NCBI GenBank assembly: GCA_903970405.1
Contig: CAJCIT010000150.1
Span: 1-42,360, forward strand
Length of the DNA stretch: 42,360 bases
Direction of reading: 5' to 3'
Origin: Acidobacteriaceae bacterium
Lineage (GTDB): Bacteria > Acidobacteriota > Terriglobia > Bryobacterales > Bryobacteraceae
Shown here: positions 33,765-42,360 of the stretch, piece by piece
Position numbering within the stretch: the first letter of the stretch is position 1
How the letters are laid out: each line of letters starts with the position of its first letter
The notes under the pieces: model-generated
The model's input: only the letters and a program-made list of their open reading frames with translations
The model's database searches: none
Told to the model about the DNA's origin: nothing
Translations under genes and position numbers: made by a program

Positions 33765-35591
33765 TTATTCGCTAGTTAAGGAAACATTTGAGAAGGAGGA
33801 CGTCCCGAGGCTAGATTCACTTCCGGAAGAGAACACGAGGCCCGCGTTCACGGGGGCGGTAAAATCAAGACTCTCCGTCCCAAGCAGGGTCCAGTTGACC
33901 CCATCGCTACTGTAGGAAGCTGCAAACGTTCCGGCGCTCCGGACAATCTTCAGCCATATAGGTGCCGGGGCTCGTCCCAATTGAACGGCATTCGATTTTG
34001 AGGTTCCTGCATCAAACGTCATGAAAGACAAGCCGCCGGTTCCGGTTCCAACCAAAGCGACAAAAGAAGTGCCGTTGTTGCTTATGCTACGAAGCATGAT
34101 GCCACTCTGCGCTTGTGGTCCAGCGCCTGATAGATTTGACAGCTTGGCCGTCAAAGTTCCGTCCGAGGTCATAGGCTGGGAAGAGAACTGCCCCTGGCTG
34201 ATCGTAGAAGATGAGTTCATGCCACTTCCGGTTAGAAGCCACTGATCGGTAAATACGTTGTAGGAAGTCACCCCTTGTACAGGCGTACCCGCAAGGTCTG
34301 ATGCAGTCCATGGTGAGGGCAGCACAAGACTGTTGATGTATACCTCAAGGTTGTTGTATCCGGTAGTTCCGTACATTGCATTTCCTGCATCAGGATCGGT
34401 GGTGCTGATACCGTTAGCCGAAGCCCAATAATCCGCTATACCATCGCCTGACGAATTGGCAAATGGTGTCCCTTCAGCGAGTACTCCATACCCGTCATTT
34501 GCGAGTCCGGTGAGGCTTTGATCCTTGTACAACTGCCCTTTGGTTCCCAGCGAAGTAACATCACCGAGAACGAAGGTATCGACTGAATCTCGAGGTATGG
34601 CTCCACTAGAGGCAAGCAGGCTCGTGAAGGCAGCGGCGGCGCTCAGTGTCGGGATCGAGGAAGTAGTTGATGCCCAAGGTGCTGTAAGAACCTGCGCACT
34701 CCCCACCGTGTTGCTGGCTGTGCCATCCAGAACGCCGTTCTGATTACCATCGATGAAGTTACCAACGGCATAGATACTTTGATTCGAGTTCACCTGAAAA
34801 TAAGCGTCCCCGGCAGAGGTTGTTTCTGGGCCAGCGATAAAGTAGTTATTCACAAGATCGTGAGAGAAGAGTCCGCCGGTGTCAGCTACCGTATAGGCGG
34901 ATTGATAGCCGTAGATAATATTGTTTATGTATTGAGTGTTGTCCTTCGAGAGTGGCTGACGATTATGCGCGTTTACCCATAGATTGCGGTAGAACGTCGA
35001 TGGACCTACCTCAACATGCGCTCCGAATTGCTGGCCGATCGGATCCGCGATGATGGAGTTCTGAACGGTAAAGTCGACCGTACCTACGGCATCTACGCTA
35101 TCGAATTGTCCATACTCGAACGAGCAATGGTCCAGTATGATGTTATGCGCTGTGCCCATGTTCAGAGCACTTTTACCGGTAAGAGGGTCCTGGTTTCCCT
35201 GGCGTATACGAACGTTCCGCATGATGATGTTTGTCTGTGCGCTCAGAGAGACCTCTCCAGCCATGATGCCTATACCGCCACCCGGAGCTGTCTGTCCAGC
35301 GATCGTCAGGTTGCTGCTGACCGATACCGGAGACTGCAGAACAATGTAGCCTCCGACATCGAAGACAACTATACGATTGCTCACACTTACCGCATCGCGG
35401 AAGGAGCCGGTGCCTGAGTCATTCAGGTTTGTGACGTGGTAGACCGTGCCACCCCGACCGCCTGTCGCAGAGGCACCGAAACCGAAAGCCCCGGGGAAGG
35501 AGACCGTTTGCGACGGTGCGGCAATGCAGTAAAGAATTGGCGTAATTAATACTGCGCAAGAGAATATTCGTTGGGCTGCCGAGATAATCAT
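33765..35591 (-). CDS. PL1-like pectate lyase with C-terminal sugar-binding-like domain
   Basis: 608 residues. The signal peptide (~1-27) is followed by FPGAFGFGASATGGRGG and a beta-helix to ~330 (TNIIMRNVRIRQGNQ, HNIILDHCSFEYGQFDS, YINNIIYGYQ). A linker with SSGDGIADYWASANG follows (~375-390). The last ~185 residues (WTASDLAGTP..., GIMLRSISNNGTSFVAL, WLKIVRSAGTFAASYSSDGVNW) form a DUF1349/LamG-like beta-sandwich that may bind carbohydrate. The extra module distinguishes it from the neighbouring lyase and suggests attachment to insoluble pectin. It lies 204 bases after receptor B and 197 bases before the smaller lyase, co-oriented. Confidence 0.86.
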   Translation of the reverse strand: MIISAAQRIFSCAVLITPILYCIAAPSQTVSFPGAFGFGASATGGRGGTVYHVTNLNDSGTGSFRDAVSVSNRIVVFDVGGYIVLQSPVSVSSNLTIAGQTAPGGGIGIMAGEVSLSAQTNIIMRNVRIRQGNQDPLTGKSALNMGTAHNIILDHCSFEYGQFDSVDAVGTVDFTVQNSIIADPIGQQFGAHVEVGPSTFYRNLWVNAHNRQPLSKDNTQYINNIIYGYQSAYTVADTGGLFSHDLVNNYFIAGPETTSAGDAYFQVNSNQSIYAVGNFIDGNQNGVLDGTASNTVGSAQVLTAPWASTTSSIPTLSAAAAFTSLLASSGAIPRDSVDTFVLGDVTSLGTKGQLYKDQSLTGLANDGYGVLAEGTPFANSSGDGIADYWASANGISTTDPDAGNAMYGTTGYNNLEVYINSLVLPSPWTASDLAGTPVQGVTSYNVFTDQWLLTGSGMNSSSTISQGQFSSQPMTSDGTLTAKLSNLSGAGPQAQSGIMLRSISNNGTSFVALVGTGTGGLSFMTFDAGTSKSNAVQLGRAPAPIWLKIVRSAGTFAASYSSDGVNWTLLGTESLDFTAPVNAGLVFSSGSESSLGTSSFSNVSLTSE

Positions 35592-35795
35592 AAGACCTCT
35601 TGTGATTTCGTGGTGAGACCTGCCTACGAGTTAGAGAACGAGAGGAGCTCGTTCCAACGGTGTCTTTGGGAACCCCTGTGGGGTGTCTGGAATTGGGTAA
35701 ATCTTGAGACAAAGAGATCAAACGAGTAAATCATCCACAGCAGACCAGATGTCCTTGGAGATCAGACAGAATCCCTGGATCTGCTGTGATGGGAG

Positions 35796-38700
35796 TTAAA
35801 AGTCGATACGCCCTGCAAACTGCCAGTCTCGGTTACCCGATCCGCTGTTCGTCTGGCCGAAGTTAGTGGAATCGATGTTGGTGGAGGCGTATCCGAAGGA
35901 CACCTTGTTCGGCACGTTGAAGCAATCTGCCTGGAAGGTAAATTTCACGGTGTCGTGGATTGGAAACGATTTACGAATGCTCGCGTTGAGGCTGTAAGAA
36001 CCGGGACCCCAGAGGTTGAATGGTGCGCGACTTGGGGCGTTGCCGATCATGTAAGGTGACGGATCCACGAATGGGGTCGACTTGAGATAGACCGGCGAAA
36101 CACCGCCCGCGACGTAGTTGCTTCCGAGACTTCCATTCTGACGAAGGTTTCCTCTGAATCCTGGAACCAGGTCGGGGTAGCACGTCCCTTGCCCGACCAG
36201 GACGCACTTGCTCCCGGTGATGGAGAGTGGCCCACCAGAGGAGTACTGGAAGATGGACGACAACTGCCAGTTGTTCACAAGCGGCCTTGTAATCCAGTTG
36301 CCGCCGCTAAACAAGCGGCCCTTACCAAAGGGGAGCATCCAAACGCCGTAGATTGTGAGCGCCTGCTTTTGTGTATTCCCCTGCCAGGTGTTATCGAGGC
36401 TGTGTGCTGGAGCGGTTTCGGTTAACCCGGAGATGATTCCGGCAGGGACGTCATAGGAACTGCGGGAGTCGTCCACATCGCCCTTGGGGATCGCGTAGGT
36501 GTAGTTCAGTGTGAAGGTCACGCCGTTCCAGGTCTTTTGGTTAAGCGTGAGCTGGAAGGAGTTATAGGAGGTATTTCCGATATTGGCGACCGCATCCGTG
36601 ACGCCGCCGTATTGCGGAAACGGAAGCAGCATCTGTGCGATGGTGGCATTGGGGCCGGAGAAAGTTGGGTAGGGAAGTCCGACTCCTGGGAACGATTGCT
36701 TGGCCAGCGCGACGTTTGCCGGAGTTGCGGGACCGATGAGCAACGCGCCAAGCGGCAGGTATTTGGGATCAAGTTTGTTCGACCAGTAGCCGCGGGCGGC
36801 CGCCCCTGGAACGAAGTGGCCAAGACTACCGACATAGCTGCCCTGGATGGTCGTCGAATCGGTCAGCGCCCGCTGCACACCCAGGTTGAAGTTCTGGTAA
36901 TAAGGGACACGTTGACCGAGCACGGGGTCAGCGTATCCTATACCACCGCCGGTGACGACGACACCATTGTTGGTGTAGGCGCTCGAATAGCCGGCTAGCT
37001 GCGAGGCGCTATAGTTCGGCAGCGTCGGGATCACTCCAGGGAACGATCCATTGCCATTGACGGTAGTGCCGATATTGGAAGTGGCATCCCAGGAGAAGGC
37101 GGGAGTTCCGGTCGCGGTCCCTGCCAGGTTGCTGGTTCCTGAGTAGCCCTGCTGACTGGCACCGGTACGTGAGTAGCCGGTGTGTCCGCCCTCAGCTGCC
37201 TGGTGTGCATACGATATGCCGTATGCTCCGCGGATCACGGTCCTGGGTATGACGGTGTAGGCAAAGCCCAAGCGGGGTGCAAAGTTCTTCCACCACATCT
37301 TGACTGGCGTATCGCAGTTGCAGCTATTTGGACCTGAGCCCAGAAATTCGAGAGTGCCGAGGTTTCCCGTAAGAGGATTCGTGGCTGTTGGATTGAGGAA
37401 CGCAGCGCGATTCCGGACTTCCTTAAAGGGAGTCCAGAGATCCCACCGCAGGCCGATATTTACGGTCAGATTTGTCCTTACCTTGTAGTCATCCTGCACA
37501 TAGGGCGCGTACGTTTTGAAGCGCGAACCGGTTTCGGGAATCGAGGTGATCTGGAGCGAGGATGAGTCGACGGCACCGAGCAGATAGTCAGCATAGGCAA
37601 TGCCACTATCCGTTGTATTGAGCGTTCCCTGCTGCTTGCCGGCGGGATAAAACTGCGCCGTCGCGTTGGTGCTGAAGGAGTAAGTCATGGGGTAGCTGGT
37701 GCTGTTGTTTGGGTACTTGTAGTTGTCCTGGAGCCACTGGATCTGGCCTCCGAAGGTGACGGCGTGCCGTCCACGGATCCACTGGACGTTGTCCAGCAGG
37801 ACGTAGGTGTTTACGACCTCGTTGTTGGAGACTGAACCCGTGATCGCATGCCAGCTGGTCGGGTTGTCGATGCCTCCCGAAAAATTGATGGCGGGGAAGG
37901 TGGAGGCGGCCTCGCCTGCCGGCAATCCTGTAAGTCCCTCGGCATCCGCTGTGTATGGCGTGTTGAGCGTCGCGTTCACGTCCGGTGCGGTGAGTCGATT
38001 GAAGGCGTACTTGATCTGGTTCACCAGATGAGCGGTGAGCACATAGCTATGCTCGAAGTCTCCCGTAATCGAAAATTGCGAGACGTACTCCGCGGTACCG
38101 TAGGGAATGGGGAGTTTGCTGCTGTAAGTAGGTCCGATGGTCGAGTAGTTACCAACGAGTAGGATCCCGGAGAGTCTCTGTTTGCTGGTCAAATCGTAGT
38201 CAACCCGTTCGGCCGATTTCCAGTAGGTGTTGCCGCCGGTGATCGCGGAGAAGTAGTTATCGTTGATTTGTCCGTTTGTTGGCGCTGGCAACGCAGCCTG
38301 GAGTTTCCTCGATATAGCCGAGATGCGGCTTGGGTCGATCACATTCGGTGTCGGTATGCCGTTTTTCATTCCCATGAATTGATAGCGACATGGAACTGGG
38401 TTGGCAGCCGAGCAGGCGGCAGTGGTCGCGGGATCGTAGATCGGGTAGGGGTACTCGGTGAAGTCACCGGTCCGTGCCAGCATTGTAGGCAAGGTCAACT
38501 GTGTCGGGTTGGGCGTGCTCGTGTACTGGAAGGTGTCGTACGAGCCGAATATAAACAGTTTGTTCTTGAGGATCGGGGCACCCAGGCTTCCACCCAATTC
38601 GCGATTGTGCTCGACCGGCTTAACCGGTAGACCCGTAATGCTATTGATGCTGCTGATCCTTCCGGCGAACCCCCACGTATCGAAGACGGTGTTCCTGACA

Positions 38701-39497
38701 TAGCCAAAGAGACTGCCGTGATACTTGTTGGTGCCGGATTTGATGACATAGTTCTGCACCCCCTGGCCCTCAAACTCAACCGGCGATCCGCTGGTCTGGG
38801 CCTGAAACTGCTCTACCGCCTCTGGAGATACCGTATAAGCAATCGACCGGTTGTCACCCTGTTGAACTGGAGCAGTTAGCGCGATGCCATCGACATAGAC
38901 CTCATCCAGATAGCCACCCGAACCACTGCCGTTGAACTCGCCGGACCGTCCGACTCCTCCGGCGACACCGTTCATCAAGCCAACAAAGGACGTTGGATTT
39001 CGTGGAGCACTGCTCATATTAAGTGGAAGATTGGTATATTCGGTCTGCTCCATGGTGGTGCCGAGCGTTCCGTTTTCCGTCTCGAGTGCCGGCGGAGCCG
39101 TAGTCACCGTAACGATGCTGTTTTCTGTGCCAATGGAGAGCTTTGGGTTGAATCCGACCGTCTCCAGCGCATCGACTGTGATGTGTGCCTGACTCAGAGT
39201 TTCGAATCCGACAGCCCGCACCGTAAGGGTGTATTCGCCTGGTGGGAGGGGAGACAAAAGATAGTATCCGCTACTCGTAGTCGTCCTAGATGTCATGGCG
39301 TTGGTACCGCTGTTCTGTGCACTTACTGTGGCGTTGGGAATCACTGCTCCCGTAGGATCGGTAACTGTTCCAGAGATAGCTCCCTGGCCTCCGATCTGGG
39401 CCTTCGCTGAGCAAGTTGCGGTGAAGACGAAAGCAAGAGCGCAAACACCTCCTATCACGTAACGCCAGAGGGTTTTGCGCAGTGCAGTCTGATTCAT
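35796..39497 (-). CDS. Oar-like TonB-dependent receptor B
   Basis: 1233 residues with the same plan as receptor A. Signal peptide (~1-33, ending CSAKAQ), carboxypeptidase-regulatory domain (GAISGTVTDPTGAVIPNATV, SGYYLLSPLPPGEYTLTV), plug with GSGSGGYLDEVYVDGIALT and VQNYVIKSGTNKYHGSLF, then a large barrel ending in Phe (AGRIDF). An AGGAGG ribosome-binding site lies eight bases before the ATG. It leads the minus-strand run with two pectate lyases. Likely task: import of pectin-derived oligosaccharides released by those lyases. Confidence 0.93.
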   Translation of the reverse strand: MNQTALRKTLWRYVIGGVCALAFVFTATCSAKAQIGGQGAISGTVTDPTGAVIPNATVSAQNSGTNAMTSRTTTSSGYYLLSPLPPGEYTLTVRAVGFETLSQAHITVDALETVGFNPKLSIGTENSIVTVTTAPPALETENGTLGTTMEQTEYTNLPLNMSSAPRNPTSFVGLMNGVAGGVGRSGEFNGSGSGGYLDEVYVDGIALTAPVQQGDNRSIAYTVSPEAVEQFQAQTSGSPVEFEGQGVQNYVIKSGTNKYHGSLFGYVRNTVFDTWGFAGRISSINSITGLPVKPVEHNRELGGSLGAPILKNKLFIFGSYDTFQYTSTPNPTQLTLPTMLARTGDFTEYPYPIYDPATTAACSAANPVPCRYQFMGMKNGIPTPNVIDPSRISAISRKLQAALPAPTNGQINDNYFSAITGGNTYWKSAERVDYDLTSKQRLSGILLVGNYSTIGPTYSSKLPIPYGTAEYVSQFSITGDFEHSYVLTAHLVNQIKYAFNRLTAPDVNATLNTPYTADAEGLTGLPAGEAASTFPAINFSGGIDNPTSWHAITGSVSNNEVVNTYVLLDNVQWIRGRHAVTFGGQIQWLQDNYKYPNNSTSYPMTYSFSTNATAQFYPAGKQQGTLNTTDSGIAYADYLLGAVDSSSLQITSIPETGSRFKTYAPYVQDDYKVRTNLTVNIGLRWDLWTPFKEVRNRAAFLNPTATNPLTGNLGTLEFLGSGPNSCNCDTPVKMWWKNFAPRLGFAYTVIPRTVIRGAYGISYAHQAAEGGHTGYSRTGASQQGYSGTSNLAGTATGTPAFSWDATSNIGTTVNGNGSFPGVIPTLPNYSASQLAGYSSAYTNNGVVVTGGGIGYADPVLGQRVPYYQNFNLGVQRALTDSTTIQGSYVGSLGHFVPGAAARGYWSNKLDPKYLPLGALLIGPATPANVALAKQSFPGVGLPYPTFSGPNATIAQMLLPFPQYGGVTDAVANIGNTSYNSFQLTLNQKTWNGVTFTLNYTYAIPKGDVDDSRSSYDVPAGIISGLTETAPAHSLDNTWQGNTQKQALTIYGVWMLPFGKGRLFSGGNWITRPLVNNWQLSSIFQYSSGGPLSITGSKCVLVGQGTCYPDLVPGFRGNLRQNGSLGSNYVAGGVSPVYLKSTPFVDPSPYMIGNAPSRAPFNLWGPGSYSLNASIRKSFPIHDTVKFTFQADCFNVPNKVSFGYASTNIDSTNFGQTNSGSGNRDWQFAGRIDF

Positions 39498-39764
39498 TGT
39501 GAAGCCTCCTGAGAGATAGCCATCAAATAGGTATGTCCGAGTTCATTAATTGAGCGGTCCTGCGCGAAAGTTCCCTATCGAAAAGCGTTGCCATTCGAAC
39601 ATGCGATTATTGGAACCCACCACGCTACTAACGGTTTGCTGTCCAGATTTTTCCGGTAAGATTATTATTTTCAATAACTTGCATGCGCGTTTGTCGAAGT
39701 GCTCCTGTCTGTCGAGCGGGACGTTTGCTGTGATAGAGTGGGGGGCGGAGGATACCAGGAGAGC
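39498..39764. promoter_or_regulatory. Divergent promoter region of receptor B and the TPR regulator
   Basis: 267 bases without a gene. It holds AT-rich stretches (AAGATTATTATTTTCAATAA, about 39658-39677) consistent with a promoter for the plus-strand gene, and the receptor B ribosome site (AGGAGG on the minus strand). An AGGAG (39757-39761) lies three bases before ATG 39765. No repeated operator could be recognised. Confidence 0.4.
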
Positions 39765-41768
39765 ATGGGGACGGTCGCTCAAGCTCGGAACACCGACGGA
39801 CTTACCCCGGGTCAAATCCTCCAGGTGCGACACCATCTCGACGAGGTGCTCGCAAGTCCAGCGTTCGCGGGAAGTAAACGCGCCCGCGATTTTCTTCAGT
39901 TGATCGTGGGGCATGCTCTCAAAGGTGACTTCGATTCTCTGCGTGAGCGGATGATCGGAGCGGAGATGTTTGGCCGTCCGATCGGATATGACACTGGTAG
40001 CGATTCGGTCGTCAGGGTTAAAGCGACAGAGGTTCGCAAGAAGCTGGCGCAGTATTACCGTGAGTCAGCCAGCCCAACGCTACGGATTGAGCTGCCGAGC
40101 GGATCGTATGTGCCTCGCTTTTGCTTCGAGTCGGCGGAGACGCTCGAGCATGACGAGATCGGTTCGATTTCCCCTGTCGCTCCAAGGCGGGGTGTGGAGC
40201 GAAGGCAGGAGCAAAGTACCGTCACTGAAGCCGATCTTTCCAAAAGGATGCCTGACAAGCGGGATGTCCTCAGGCCACTCTCCATGTGGCGGCGGCCAGC
40301 GCACACGCAAAACGTCGGTCTCGGTCTTTGGATCGGATCTGCCCTGCTGGCCCTCGCAGCCTTGATCAGTGGCAAGAGATGGTACCTCCATTCCAATGCG
40401 GCGTCATCAATTCATTCCGTAGCGATCCTGCCTCTGCGGAACTTCTCCGGCGTTCCCGCGCAGGAGTACTTTGCAGATGGAATGACCCAGGAACTGGTCA
40501 GCGATCTGGGCCAGGTTTCGACGCTTCATGTGGCCCCGATCGCTTCGGTGATGCGTTACAAGGGGACAAGCAAAACTGAACCCGAGATAGCCCGTGAGTT
40601 GGCCGTGGATGGGGTGGTGGAGGGAAGCGTACAACGAGAAGGGAATCAGGTTCTGATTAGCGTTCAGTTGACGGATGGAAAGACAAATCATCCGGTCTGG
40701 GCGCATACCTATGTTCGCGATCTCGCGACCGCACTCGCGTGGCAGGGAGAGGTTGCACAGACGATTGTCAAGGAGATCGACCTCGGCGTGACACAGCAAT
40801 CGCAGGCTCGCTTTCGGCGAAATCGTCCAATCGACCCTGTGGCCCAGGATCTCTATACGCACGGCAAGTATCTTCTGGAAGCGGAAGACTGCACAAATGG
40901 TGCCGATTACTTCCGAGCCGCGCTGAACGTCAGCTTTAACTATCCCCAGGCCCAAGCCGCCCTCGCCTTCTGCGATGGTCATCTCGGAGAGTCGGACCGC
41001 ATGGACTCCAACGATGCGTTCTCCATGCAGATGATAGAGGCAAGAAGAGCGATTGAGTTGGACAATTCCTTAGCCGAGGGTCATGCCGAGCTTGCGAACG
41101 CGGAGATCAATCTCAATTGGGATTGGGCCGCTGGCGGAGCCGAGTTTCGGAGGGCGTTGCAGTTGAGCCCACGGTCGGCTTCGATCCATGAAGAGTATGA
41201 AAGCTATCTGGTTCGAACGGGTAGAGTCCGTGAGGCCCTTGCAGAGATACAAAAAAGCGGAGATCTAGATCCGTTCTCGAGCCGCCTGTTTCACCTTGAG
41301 GGTTCCATCCTTTACTATTGCCGCCAATATGATCAGGCTCTTCAGCTGATTCAGAAGGTCCGCACGCTCGATATTCCTCCCCCCAACTGGCACTTTTTGC
41401 TAGGGGAGATCTACGCCGAAAAAGGAGCCTTCGCTGATTCCATTGCCGAGTTCTCGAGGGCGGGAAGCAGACCGCAGGCCTTAAGCCATTTAGCCAACGC
41501 CTACGCCCGCTCCGGCCAGGTCGACGTTGCGCTCGCGATCATTCCGCGGCTCGAGGACACAGTAAAGAACGAGGGCATTGGAAGATATGAAATCGCTCTC
41601 GTCTATGCCGGCCTAGGCAAGAAAGATGAGGCATTCAAGTGGCTGGAAGAAGCTTACAAGACCCATGATAACGGCCTTACCTACCTTAAGATCGAGCCCT
41701 GTCTTGCCCCCCTACGGTCCGACCCGCGCTTTGATGATCTATTGAGTCGTGTTGGCCTCTCTCAATAG
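39765..41768 (+). CDS. Membrane-anchored TPR/FlgO-domain protein, putative regulator
   Basis: 667 residues from ATG 39765. Residues ~12-115 form the conserved N-terminal domain often seen before TolB/FlgO-like parts in these bacteria: VRHHLDEVLASPAFAGSKRA, MIGAEMFGRPIGYDTGSDS, VVRVKATEVRKKLAQYY, LPSGSYVP. One transmembrane helix (~184-204) follows. Residues ~216-350 resemble the FlgO/TolB N-terminal fold (VAILPLRNFSGVPAQEYFAD). The remainder contains TPR repeats (~360-660). The layout matches one-component membrane regulators such as CadC-like proteins, with the N-terminal domain presumably cytosolic; DNA binding is inferred. Divergence from receptor B supports control of the pectin locus. 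Confidence 0.75.
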   Translation: MGTVAQARNTDGLTPGQILQVRHHLDEVLASPAFAGSKRARDFLQLIVGHALKGDFDSLRERMIGAEMFGRPIGYDTGSDSVVRVKATEVRKKLAQYYRESASPTLRIELPSGSYVPRFCFESAETLEHDEIGSISPVAPRRGVERRQEQSTVTEADLSKRMPDKRDVLRPLSMWRRPAHTQNVGLGLWIGSALLALAALISGKRWYLHSNAASSIHSVAILPLRNFSGVPAQEYFADGMTQELVSDLGQVSTLHVAPIASVMRYKGTSKTEPEIARELAVDGVVEGSVQREGNQVLISVQLTDGKTNHPVWAHTYVRDLATALAWQGEVAQTIVKEIDLGVTQQSQARFRRNRPIDPVAQDLYTHGKYLLEAEDCTNGADYFRAALNVSFNYPQAQAALAFCDGHLGESDRMDSNDAFSMQMIEARRAIELDNSLAEGHAELANAEINLNWDWAAGGAEFRRALQLSPRSASIHEEYESYLVRTGRVREALAEIQKSGDLDPFSSRLFHLEGSILYYCRQYDQALQLIQKVRTLDIPPPNWHFLLGEIYAEKGAFADSIAEFSRAGSRPQALSHLANAYARSGQVDVALAIIPRLEDTVKNEGIGRYEIALVYAGLGKKDEAFKWLEEAYKTHDNGLTYLKIEPCLAPLRSDPRFDDLLSRVGLSQ

Positions 41769-42177
41769 CGCTCTATACATCGACAGAAATAGGAAATTTC
41801 TGGTGTATCGTCGCTGAGTTTTCATAGGGCAACAGGTGGTAATTGCTCTTCGGGCTGTGTATAGGCGACGAGCCACGACAGAAGTTGTACGCCGTCGATG
41901 ATGGGAACCGCAAATCAGAGGAGTTCGGCCCGCAGAGAGAGCTACAAGCAGAGGTGGCTGGTGTGATCAGTCAGACCACCAGCATCAGTGCCGGGGAATG
42001 TGGCCGCCGAAACAGCCAGCTAATTTGGAACACGGCTGGTGGCTGATCTGAGCCTGGACCGGCATGTGTTGTGGTAGATCGCCGCAAAAACTGTAAGGCC
42101 TCGTGCTCGTCGCGAGCTGGCTGAGTGGGCGCAAGCTGTTCGCAAGATGGGCCAGCGGCGCGTAGCGCGGCATGGAA
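41769..42177. other. Non-coding gap between the regulator and the IS fragment
   Basis: Only short open frames with no recognisable protein. The right-hand part probably includes mutated or deleted IS sequence, since the IS481-like reading frame starts abruptly at about 42178. Confidence 0.4.
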
Positions 42178-42360
42178 GACTTTTGCTCTCTGTTGGGTCT
42201 GCGTTCCTGTGCGAAAGCTGACATCGATCATCGCCTGACCAAGCCCAAACATCCCTGGACCAATGGCCAGGTCGAGCGCATGAATCGAACTCTCAAGGAA
42301 GCTACCGTCAAACGCTTTTACTACCAAACACACGAACGCTTCCGACAGCATCTCGCCGAC
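42178..42360 (+). mobile_element. IS481-like transposase fragment, runs off the window
   Basis: The frame from 42178 encodes CAKADIDHRLTKPKHPWTNG, then QVERMNRTLKEATVKRF and YYQTHERFRQHLAD. The HPWTNGQVERMNRT stretch contains the catalytic Glu of the rve/DDE core. It is typical of IS481-family transposases. The N-terminal HTH and first two Asp residues are missing upstream, so the copy is 5'-truncated; the 3' end is outside the window. Confidence 0.75.

Noticed and set aside
36537-38630. Several plus-strand frames over receptor B
   Set aside because: All are antisense to the receptor and lack recognisable motifs.

Overview
The window looks like chromosomal DNA of an Acidobacteriota bacterium of the Terriglobales/Acidobacteriaceae type. 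This is inferred from three things: two ~1235-residue Oar-like TonB-dependent receptors with an N-terminal carboxypeptidase-regulatory domain, a TPR/FlgO-type membrane regulator, and several secreted plant-polysaccharide enzymes. No species-level marker is present. By eye, the first ~9.8 kb is richer in G+C than the rest.

Region A (1-9.8 kb): a PA0069-type radical SAM protein (minus strand) and a GT1-like glycosyltransferase, followed by a same-strand run of four exported proteins. These are a TPR protein with two retropepsin-like DTG motifs, a DUF3857/transglutaminase-like protein whose catalytic Cys and His are replaced, its intact paralogue starting in a 1-nt TAATG overlap, and a coiled-coil protein with a BamE/SmpA-like tail. 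This run is the most system-like unexplained unit in the window.

Region B (10-19 kb): regulators beside small detoxification or tailoring-type enzymes. There is a MarR gene with a membrane protein and a muconolactone-isomerase-like protein; a DUF1772 membrane protein with a SnoaL/NTF2-like protein; a Tat-exported NTF2-like protein with an AraC regulator; a short-chain dehydrogenase (SDR) that has lost its N-terminus; an ABM monooxygenase; an intact SDR; and a TetR regulator with an MFS transporter. Two near-identical palindromes lie upstream of the SDR and between tetR and the MFS gene. They predict a small TetR regulon.

Region C (19-22.9 kb): a tRNA-Asp(GTC) with encoded CCA, next to a frameshifted tyrosine integrase, an excisionase-like HTH protein, a group II intron remnant, an IS5-type transposase tail and a broken MFS transporter. 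This is an eroded integration hotspot.

Region D (23-41.8 kb): a pectin-utilisation locus. On the plus strand are a GH28 polygalacturonase-like gene (frameshifted near its 3' end), a DUF4450-like putative glycosidase of 1182 residues and Oar-like receptor A. Converging on them from the minus strand are Oar-like receptor B and two PL1-like pectate lyases. A membrane-anchored TPR/FlgO protein, probably a regulator, is divergent from receptor B. The likely logic is extracellular pectate cleavage, uptake of oligogalacturonides through the receptors and further trimming by the GH28 and DUF4450 proteins. The window ends inside an IS481-like transposase fragment.
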